DNA of 33,665 nucleotides, taken from the NCBI GenBank assembly GCA_936920195.1, contig CAKZHE010000118.1, positions 1-33,665 of the forward strand. Direction: 5' to 3'. The notes beneath the pieces were generated by a model that saw only the letters and a list, made by a program, of their open reading frames with translations, searched no databases and was not told where the DNA came from. The stretch is from an uncultured cyanobacterium. GTDB lineage: Bacteria; Cyanobacteriota; Cyanobacteriia; Cyanobacteriales; FACHB-T130. Shown here in pieces: positions 17,121 to 24,000 of this stretch; within the stretch, counting starts at the first letter, position 1, and each line of letters begins with the position of its first letter. The translations under genes and the position numbers were made by a program.

Positions 17121-17567
17121 CTAGCCTCGATTTTTAATTAACATGACTTCGACAATTTTGAGGCCAATTTCGTGAGGGATTTCTAAGGATTCGTGGAGTT
17201 GCCCCAAAAAGTCTTTTTCCTCTTCGGTGACTACACCATCGGCTAAAACTAAATCAGTGGCGATCGCAAAGGCAGTTTCTCTCAAGTCGTGGGGGAGAGA
17301 TTCCTGGGCAGAATTGAGTAATGCGCCGGGACCTTCTCTTCTCAGGATGCCGAGAAGTTTGTCAAACAACTTTCTTTTTACGTCTTCGGGATAGCTCCGA
17401 AAAAGCTTCATCCGGGATAGAGACACAGAGAGACTATGAGCTTCTTCATCCGAGAGGTAGCCATCGGAGGCGATCGCGGCTAAGGCGATCGCGGCAAAAG
17501 CTTCTGCTGGACTAAGTGTATCTTGAATTCTACTTTGAACGCCGAATACTTTGTCAAACAAACCCAT
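17121..17567 (-). CDS. TerB-fold protein (tellurite-resistance-like), copy 1
   Basis: This 148-residue all-helical protein shows the duplicated acidic motif of the TerB/DjlA fold: ASDGYLSDEE at about 33-42 and LADGVVTEEEK at about 107-117. Each supplies Asp/Glu side chains that can bind a metal ion. A helical N-terminus (MGLFDKVFGVQSRI) may contact membrane or partner. GGAGG at 17574-17578 (read on the minus strand) supports the ATG. TerB proteins act in metal/stress and membrane-linked complexes; the exact job here is unknown. It is paralogous to the gene at 19518-19961: both share a LFDK/MFDK-type helix, a (R/K)EG.G.L.N segment and AFAIA...VLAD. The two copies flank the Tpp-like toxin gene. 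Confidence 0.8.
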   Translation of the reverse strand: MGLFDKVFGVQSRIQDTLSPAEAFAAIALAAIASDGYLSDEEAHSLSVSLSRMKLFRSYPEDVKRKLFDKLLGILRREGPGALLNSAQESLPHDLRETAFAIATDLVLADGVVTEEEKDFLGQLHESLEIPHEIGLKIVEVMLIKNRG

Positions 17568-17668
17568 GATTATTTCCTCCAGGCAGGGGTTGAGTTGTAT
17601 CCTAACAATATATACTTTGGGATTCAGAAGACTGGACGGCTAAATTAATGTTATGGCGCGATCGCGCA

Positions 17669-17803
17669 CTAATTGCCATTCTTTTCGATGACCGTGGCGA
17701 TCGCCCAACACATCGCTACACCTGCCAGTAATAATACAATGGAGAGCAGATAGGCATTTACCAGCGTCCCCAGGGCAGTTTCAAAGGGAATATATAAATT
17801 CAT
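17669..17803 (-). CDS. Predicted 44-residue single-span membrane peptide
   Basis: The frame from ATG 17803 to TAG 17669 encodes MNLYIPFETALGTLVNAYLL, then SIVLLLAGVAMCWAIATVIE and KNGN. A hydrophobic helix at about residues 13-38 is followed by a short basic/polar tail. This is the shape of small thylakoid or membrane-complex subunits, but I do not match it to a named Psa, Psb or Pet subunit. Only a weak ribosome site (GGTAAG) precedes it. The downstream stretch 17568-17668 holds nothing else recognisable. Confidence 0.5.
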   Translation of the reverse strand: MNLYIPFETALGTLVNAYLLSIVLLLAGVAMCWAIATVIEKNGN

Positions 17804-18040
17804 TAGTTAATCTTACCAATTTTAGGACTTAACTTGTATTCTTTACATTTCCCTCTATTTGAACCATTAACTGCCACCGAGAAATTGCGAGCTTCGGCAA
17901 ATTGCTAAAGCTCGCCTTCCGCAATAATACGGCGATCGCCGATCCATTCTAGATTAATCGAGACTATTTAATCGCTTCATCGCTTGAGAGATTTATAAGG
18001 AAAACGAATATTTCTACTACTTCTAATTAGTAATTTAGGC

Positions 18041-18081
18041 TTGATGCTATGAACCTATTTGGTATAGTTAAATAGCTTAAC
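18041..18081 (+). promoter_or_regulatory. Sigma70-type promoter and small palindrome before the Tpp-like gene
   Basis: TTGATG (18041-18046) and TATAGT (18063-18068) are spaced 16 bp, a close match to -35/-10 consensus. They predict a leader of about 25 nt with a ribosome site (GGAG, 18091-18094) at good distance from the ATG at 18101. GTTAA/TTAAC (18067-18071, 18077-18081) is a palindrome overlapping the -10 edge and start site and could be an operator. The rest of 17804-18040 shows nothing I recognise. Confidence 0.5.
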
Positions 18082-18100
18082 CAATAAACTGGAGCAATAT

Positions 18101-19234
18101 ATGGCGGTTAAACTTCTTCCCCCTGCTACTTCAATTTCTGAGTTAGATCCTGGTCGGTTGTACAAAATCCAAGAACATACCAAAGGTGAATGGGCTTCTG
18201 TAAAACCAGGGGGAGATGTCGCGCGATGGACAGACAGTGGCTATGGCGATCAATGGTGGGCAATTATACCTGACAAGGACGGGAAAATAAAACTTCTCAA
18301 CCAGGAATACAAAGAATACATGAGTGTTCACACCCAAAATGGCAATGTACTCAGATGGGTAGAGTTAACTGAAGACAGTGGCAAAGCTAACGAGCAAATA
18401 TTTCTACTTGAATGGGTAGAAAGCGAAGGAAAATTCTACATCCACGAATTTACTAATGATGAGTTAGTCATTTCCAGAGATAAAGGGATTGATAGCGAAT
18501 TTCACCGCTGGGATAGTGGCGCTAAGGCTCAGGAAAAAGGATTTACTTTTCATCCCATTAAGAAGCAAGATAAACCAATTGCTGAAGCGCCACAATATGA
18601 ACCAGCACTCATTCCTACTCCAAAAAACACTCCCTATGCGGAACCCCCAGGAACAGAAACAGATCGTTATTTAGTCGGGCAAATCATCATTCCTGCCCCC
18701 TATATAAACGACGGCAAATACCGAACTGATTGGAGCGACGTGGCCGCTCAAATTGAGCAGAATCCATACTATATCTGGAGTCGGTACCAGTATTGGAGTA
18801 ACGCTGAGGAAACCGGATACTTATATCAAAATGAAGATCCTCATAATTCTTGGGAGACTACATACACAATAAAAACCGGATTTTCCCAAACAGAAGCTGA
18901 CTCAATTACCAAATCTGTTGGTGTTACCATTACTAATCAGGCAACTTGGAGTTTTGGGGGGAGTTTTTCCTTTGAAGGTATAGGTGCGGAAAGTAATATG
19001 TCTACTAGTTGGCAGCGGGAAGTTTGTAACCAGCTAACCGTAACCAGTAGTTCATCTACAACAACATGGCAGGAAGAAATGCAACAATTTCCTGTTACTG
19101 TTACAGCGCACAGTTATGAAGTAGGTTGGTGTTTAGTCAACCATTATACTGTGACTAGAATGGATGGTTCTCTAGTCAAAGAATGGTATGAAAAAGACAA
19201 AACAAGGTTTGTTGTCACAGTAAGTCAAGATTAA
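18101..19234 (+). CDS. Toxin_10 / Tpp (Cry35, BinA-BinB)-like protein: beta-trefoil plus pore-forming domain
   Basis: This 377-residue protein has no signal peptide and two parts. Residues about 15-155 contain three ~45-residue beta-trefoil (ricin-B-like) repeats, with Trp/Asp-rich turns such as VARWTDSGYGDQWW, VLRWVELTEDSG and FHRWDSGAK. Residues about 165-377 resemble the Toxin_10 domain of Cry35 and the binary Bin toxins. The segments IIPAPYIND and NPYYIWSRYQYWSNA match, as I recall them, Cry35 LVPCIMVND and TPYYILKKYQYWQRA. Next comes an alternating polar/hydrophobic Ser/Thr stretch (about 255-325) like the aerolysin-type membrane hairpin. It probably binds a glycan and forms oligomeric pores, perhaps against grazers or competitors; target and role are inference. 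No Cry34-like partner was seen. ATG 18101 has a good ribosome site. TerB-like paralogs lie on both sides. Confidence 0.85.
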   Translation: MAVKLLPPATSISELDPGRLYKIQEHTKGEWASVKPGGDVARWTDSGYGDQWWAIIPDKDGKIKLLNQEYKEYMSVHTQNGNVLRWVELTEDSGKANEQIFLLEWVESEGKFYIHEFTNDELVISRDKGIDSEFHRWDSGAKAQEKGFTFHPIKKQDKPIAEAPQYEPALIPTPKNTPYAEPPGTETDRYLVGQIIIPAPYINDGKYRTDWSDVAAQIEQNPYYIWSRYQYWSNAEETGYLYQNEDPHNSWETTYTIKTGFSQTEADSITKSVGVTITNQATWSFGGSFSFEGIGAESNMSTSWQREVCNQLTVTSSSSTTTWQEEMQQFPVTVTAHSYEVGWCLVNHYTVTRMDGSLVKEWYEKDKTRFVVTVSQD

Positions 19235-19307
19235 TGGCAACAACTGACTAGATTGATAGTTCTGCCACCGCAGACTCTCCCAAAGTGACTTTTTTTGAAG
19301 TTGACAG

Positions 19308-19392
19308 GACTTACGCAGTCACGCCAGATATAGATTTGATGGTGCGTTACGCTGCGCTAACACACCCTACATATAGAGGCGCTGCGTAAGTC
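19308..19392. repeat. MITE-like element with 11-bp terminal inverted repeats
   Basis: GACTTACGCAG (19308-19318) and CTGCGTAAGTC (19382-19392) are perfect inverted ends around about 63 bp with no coding capacity. Inside is a second, imperfect palindrome GGTGCGTTA/TAACACACC (19341-19366) of the same type as 27211-27237. The ends resemble the ...GGACTTACGCA termini seen in cyanobacterial MITEs. Confidence 0.7.
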
Positions 19393-19448
19393 ATGGTTGA
19401 ATTGGAGCGAAGCGATGTGACGCGCAAACGAGGCAACCCCATTCTTCC

Positions 19449-19490
19449 CTTTGCGCTCTTTGCGCCAACTTTGCGCCCTTTGCGTTAAAA
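19449..19490. repeat. TTTGCGC repeat (dispersed)
   Basis: Tandem CTTTGCGC/CTTTGCGT units lie here. The 21 bases at 19469-19489 are an exact inverted copy of 30976-30996. With the MITE-like element, this fills the gap between the Tpp-like gene and the second TerB gene. Confidence 0.8.
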
Positions 19491-19517
19491 TCAACCCTCA
19501 ATCTTGTCACAGCAGCC

Positions 19518-19961
19518 CTACACATCCAGCACTTCATCAATGATTTTTTGAGCAGTTTCCGAAGATAGATGCAAAGCATCAGCCAGATTAGATAAAAAGA
19601 TATCTTCGGCATCATAAACGGTATTGTCTGCCAAAACGATTTCGGCGGCGATCGCAAAAGCAATTTCCACTAAATCTTCGGAAATCGCCGCCACAGAGGT
19701 ATTAAATAACGAGCCAATCCCCTCTTTCTGGAGAATAGCCGCTGCTTTATCAAACATTTTTTGGATCTGATGGGGCGAATAATCCTCAAAAATATCCAAA
19801 CTATTGACAATATCTGTAGCCACTTGACTTTCCTCGTCCGACGGTTGACCGTCAGCGAAGACAGAAACCGTTACAATACCAATAATCCCTTCTTCGCTGC
19901 TGAGAATTTCCTGACTTTGTGCCTCCGCCGCAAATATTTCATTGTACTCACCCATCGTCAT
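19518..19961 (-). CDS. TerB-fold protein (tellurite-resistance-like), copy 2
   Basis: The 147-residue acidic helical protein shares the TerB pattern with copy 1: FADGQPSDEE near residue 35, IQKMFDKAAAILQKEGIGSL, and AFAIAAEIVLADN with YDAEDIF near the second motif. In the second motif the canonical DG is changed to DN and the following acidic run is weaker, so metal binding at that half may be altered. The start is ATG 19961 or, better spaced from AGGAG, ATG 19955 (residue 3). It diverges from rbgA with about 60 bp between starts. Its nearness to the Tpp-like gene and mirror placement with copy 1 suggest duplication around the toxin; function unknown. Confidence 0.75.
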   Translation of the reverse strand: MTMGEYNEIFAAEAQSQEILSSEEGIIGIVTVSVFADGQPSDEESQVATDIVNSLDIFEDYSPHQIQKMFDKAAAILQKEGIGSLFNTSVAAISEDLVEIAFAIAAEIVLADNTVYDAEDIFLSNLADALHLSSETAQKIIDEVLDV

Positions 19962-20021
19962 CGTCTCCTGAGCAACTTCAACTGTAAGCTCAGTTTAAAC
20001 AAAATCACGGCCTAAATCCTA

Positions 20022-20885
20022 ATGTCCTCTCCTCTCATTCAATGGTATCCCGGTCATATTTCTAAAGCTGAAAAGGCACTGAAGGAGCAACTCAAACGGG
20101 TTGATGTGGTGCTGGAAGTGCGAGATGCTCGCATTCCTTTGGTTACGCAACACCCCCAAATGCCCGATTGGGTGGGCAGTAAAGCTAAGGTATTGGTACT
20201 CAATCGGGTGGATATGATTTCTGCCTCGGCGCGACAGTTGTGGGCGGATTGGTTTTATGCTCAGGGAGAGCAACCTTTATTTACTGATGCTCAACATGGC
20301 AAGGGGATGTTGGCAGTGACAAAGGCGGCGCAGTTGGCGGGGGTGGCAGTAAATCAAAAAAGACGCGATCGCGGGATGTTGCCTCGCCCGGTGCGAGCGG
20401 TGGTAATTGGTTTCCCCAATGTGGGAAAATCAGCTTTGATCAATCGCCTATTGGGGAAGCGGGTGGTAGAAAGCGCTCGCCGTGCCGGGGTGACAAAGCA
20501 ATTGCGCTGGGTGCGAATTTCCGAAGAAATTGAATTATTAGATGCGCCGGGAGTCATTCCCTCCAAGTTGGAGCAGCAAGAGGCGGCGATTAAGTTGGCA
20601 ATTTGCGAAGATATTGGCGAGGCAGCTTATAATAATCAGCGGATCGCCGTGGAATTAATTGAGTTGCTAAGTTATTTAGATGCCACTTCCGATGGTTTAG
20701 TATCCCTAGATTGTTTGGAGTCTCGCTACGGTATCCCCGTAGGGGAAATGACGGGGGAAGATTATTTAGCTCGGTTGGGAAGCGATCGCTGTCAAGGTGA
20801 TATTGAAAGAGCAGCGCGGCAACTCCTAAATGATTTTCGCAAGGGAGTTTTGGGCGCGATTTCTTTGGAGTTACCACCACCATAG
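20022..20885 (+). CDS. rbgA: Ribosome biogenesis GTPase YlqF/RbgA
   Basis: This is a circularly permuted GTPase of 287 residues that assists late assembly of the large ribosomal subunit. The G motifs occur in permuted order: G4 NRVD (61-64) comes before G1 GFPNVGKS (130-137) and G3 DAPG (174-177). The N-terminus IQWYPGHISKAEKAL carries the family's WYPGH(M/I) signature. The C-terminal ~100 residues form the helical RNA-contact domain. The ATG at 20022 follows the upstream promoter region shared with the divergent TerB gene. Length and motifs are standard. Confidence 0.95.
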   Translation: MSSPLIQWYPGHISKAEKALKEQLKRVDVVLEVRDARIPLVTQHPQMPDWVGSKAKVLVLNRVDMISASARQLWADWFYAQGEQPLFTDAQHGKGMLAVTKAAQLAGVAVNQKRRDRGMLPRPVRAVVIGFPNVGKSALINRLLGKRVVESARRAGVTKQLRWVRISEEIELLDAPGVIPSKLEQQEAAIKLAICEDIGEAAYNNQRIAVELIELLSYLDATSDGLVSLDCLESRYGIPVGEMTGEDYLARLGSDRCQGDIERAARQLLNDFRKGVLGAISLELPPP

Positions 20886-20914
20886 TATTACGTAATTTCT
20901 GCAAATGTTGAGGA

Positions 20915-20932
20915 ATGTCTAAAAATAGACAT
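20915..20932. other. Small hairpin upstream of the hybrid kinase gene
   Basis: ATGTCTA/TAGACAT with an AAAA loop lies 30 nt after the rbgA stop. It lacks a U-tract and could be a weak terminator or an operator for the downstream kinase gene. A TATAAT box occurs at 20970-20975, with no good -35. Confidence 0.3.
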
Positions 20933-21049
20933 GATTCTTAAGAATATATTAAATTTTATGATGGCAGACTATAATTCAGGTATTAATCTATCTCTTTTTT
21001 GCCGTAGGCGATTAGGCTAGGGCTATTCAGCAATCTTACTGATTAAAGT

Positions 21050-24000
21050 ATGTTAACCACCCCGCCCCAGATTGCAGGTTATCAACTGGCAGAAATTATT
21101 CACCAAACGGCTAGTACGGCTGTTTATCAAGCTACCAGAGAACTAGATAATCTACCTGTGATTATCAAGTTACTGCAAGCAGAATATCCGACACTGAAAG
21201 AAATTGAACGACTAAAACACGAATACGAGATTGCGCGGGATCTAAATCTACCGGGGGCGATTAAACCTTACGATCTAGTTAATTATAAAAACGGTTTAGC
21301 GCTAATTCTGGAAGACTTTGGCGGGCAATCGCTGAAAAAAATTATTACTTACGGCAAAGTCGAAATTATCGACTTTCTATTTTTGGCAATTAGAATTGCA
21401 GAAATATTAGGGGATTTGCATACGAATCAGATTATTCACAAGGACATTAAACCACAAAATATTATTTATAATCCTAAAACTTTGGAAGTTAAAATTAGTG
21501 ACTTTAGCATTGCCGCCCGATTATCTAGGGGAACTAAATGCCTTAGCACTGCCAATTCTTTAGAAGGAACTTTAGCCTATATTTCCCCAGAACAAACTGG
21601 ACGAACTAATAGAGCCATTGATTATCGCACCGATCTTTATTCCCTAGGCGTAACCTTTTATGAAATATTAACCAATCAGTTACCTTGTCCTTACAACGAT
21701 CCCCTAGAATTAGTTCACTGTCATATTGCTAAAACTCCCCCATTAATCAACCAAATTAATCCAGAAATTCCCGCCGCCATTGCCGGATTAGTTGCCAAGC
21801 TATTAGCCAAAACTCCTGAAGATCGCTATCAAAGTGCCTATGGGTTGAAGGCAGATTTAGAGGAATGTTTGATGCAACTGCACTCCCTCGGAAAAATCGA
21901 TAACTTTCCCCTAGGAAAACAAGATAAAAGCGGTCAATTTCAACTTCCAGACAAACTGTATAATCGGGAAGCAGAAATCACGGAATTAACCAATATTTTC
22001 AAGCGAGTGCAAGCTGGTAGGATTGAGGTAGTATTAATTGAGGGCGATCCAGGAACTGGGAAATCCTTATTGGCAAAAGAAGTAGAGCGATCGCTTATTC
22101 GGCAGCAAGGTTATTTTATTACCGGAAAATGCGATCGCTGTGGAGATCAAATTCCTTATTTTCCCTTAATTCAAGCTTTTCAAGAACTAATTCAGCAGTT
22201 CCTGATTGCTAGCCAAGAACAAATTAACGTTTGGCAAGAGAAACTATTAACCGCCTTGGCAGACAGGGGACAAATAATTATTGATTCAATCCCAGAATTA
22301 GAATTAATTATTGGTAAACAGCCACCGCCACCGGAGCCAAGCAGTTTTAAAGAGGTTTTTAAAAAGTTTATTCTGCCATTAACAGATACAGAATGTCCGC
22401 TAGTATTATTTGTAGACGATTTGGAAAAAATTGATAGCAACTCCCTGGAATTAGTCCAGTTTTTATTAGCTAATACTCCCAGTAAACATTTATTAATTTT
22501 GGGAGCTAGTAGCGAAAATGAACTGACAGTAAATGGAGAATTAGTCCAAGCGATCGCCCAATGGGAATTGGCAGATATCAAAGTGAATAAAATCGCTTTG
22601 GAAAATTTGGATTTAGAACAGATCAATCAATTAGTTGCCGATACTTTAGGCGAATCTCCTCGCAAAACCTTGCCCATTGCCGATTTAATCTTAGAAAAAA
22701 CTCAAGGCAATCCATTTTTGGCAATCCAGTTATTCAAATCCCTTTATCAAGACAAAATTTTAACCTTTAATTTTCGTTCGGGGCGCTGGCAATGGGATGT
22801 GGAAGCATTAGCAAAAATCAAAGTTGCTGATGATGTGGTGGAAATAGCGATCGCCAAAATTCAAAAGCTATCTAAAACTACTCAATACCTGCTACAATTA
22901 GCTGCTGTACTAGATGATAAATTCAACTTCAACACCCTAGCAATTATTAGCGAACAATCTCCTCCAATAATTGCCACCGAATTGCAACTAGCCATTGAAA
23001 AAGAATTAATTCTCCCGCTGAATGATCGGCGATTAATTTTACCACCGGAAGAGATATTATATCAGTTTGCTAATCCCCGCATCCAGCAAGCCATCTATAA
23101 CCTGATTCCCGAAGCGCAGAAAAAACCACTTCACTGGCAAATCGGGCAACTTTTAGTTAAAAATACTTCCCAGTCAGTTCTAGAAGAGAAGATTTTTGCA
23201 ATCGTTAAACATTTAAATATTAGTATGGAACTGCTTCACTCTCCATCAGACAAAGAGGAATTAGCAGAACTAAATCTTTTAGCTGGCAAGAAAGCCAAAT
23301 ATGCTCATGCTGGCGAGACAGCCTTAACATATTTAAACATTGGCTTAGGATTGCTCGCTAACAGTAGTTGGCTCACTAATTATCAATTGACATTTGCCCT
23401 CCATTTAGAAACCATTGCTTGCGAATATCTTTTAGGCAACTTCCAGCGAGCCACATCCCTAGCGACAATGACACTGAAACAGATTAACTCCGATGAAGAT
23501 AAATTTAAAGTTAATCAAATTCAATTTAGACATTATCAAAATACTGGCTGTTATGCCGAGGCAATTCAGTTAGGTTTAAAAAGCTTGAAATGGCGCGGCT
23601 TAGAATTGGTAGCATTTCCCAGTCAAGAGGATTTATCCACTGCCGCCTTAACCGTGCAACAAAACTTAAACGAGCGAGACATTGCCGATTTAATTAATAT
23701 CGCTGAATCCGAGCAATCTCAGCTATTAGCAACTATTAGTTTATTAGCCGATCTGATTTTGCCAGCCTATTTAACTTCGGAAAATTTCGGGATTTTGTGC
23801 ATTCTCGAAATGATGAATCTTTGCTGGCAGTATGGCGATCGCGCTTGGGCAGCTTTAGCCTATACTTGGTACTATAGCTTATTAGTAAGCGATCGCCCTC
23901 AAAGTTGGTTGCCATTAGCAGACAGAGTGAATCTGAAATCTCCACTCCAAAATCTCCCTTTGACAGATCGCCGCATTGAAGCCCAAATTCGCGCCTTATC

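Noticed and set aside
19391..19663. 90-residue minus-strand frame containing NAKGAKLAQRAQRE
   Set aside because: It is a shadow frame running from the TerB gene into the TTTGCGC dispersed repeat; this peptide is the usual translation of that repeat.
17121..19961. The TerB-toxin-TerB island as a tellurite resistance operon
   Set aside because: No TerC, TerD, TerZ or other ter partners are present and the genes are not co-oriented, so a metal-resistance operon is not supported.
22192..22626. 144-residue antisense frame within the hybrid kinase gene
   Set aside because: It is a mirror of the ATPase-domain coding sequence with no start signal or recognisable motif.
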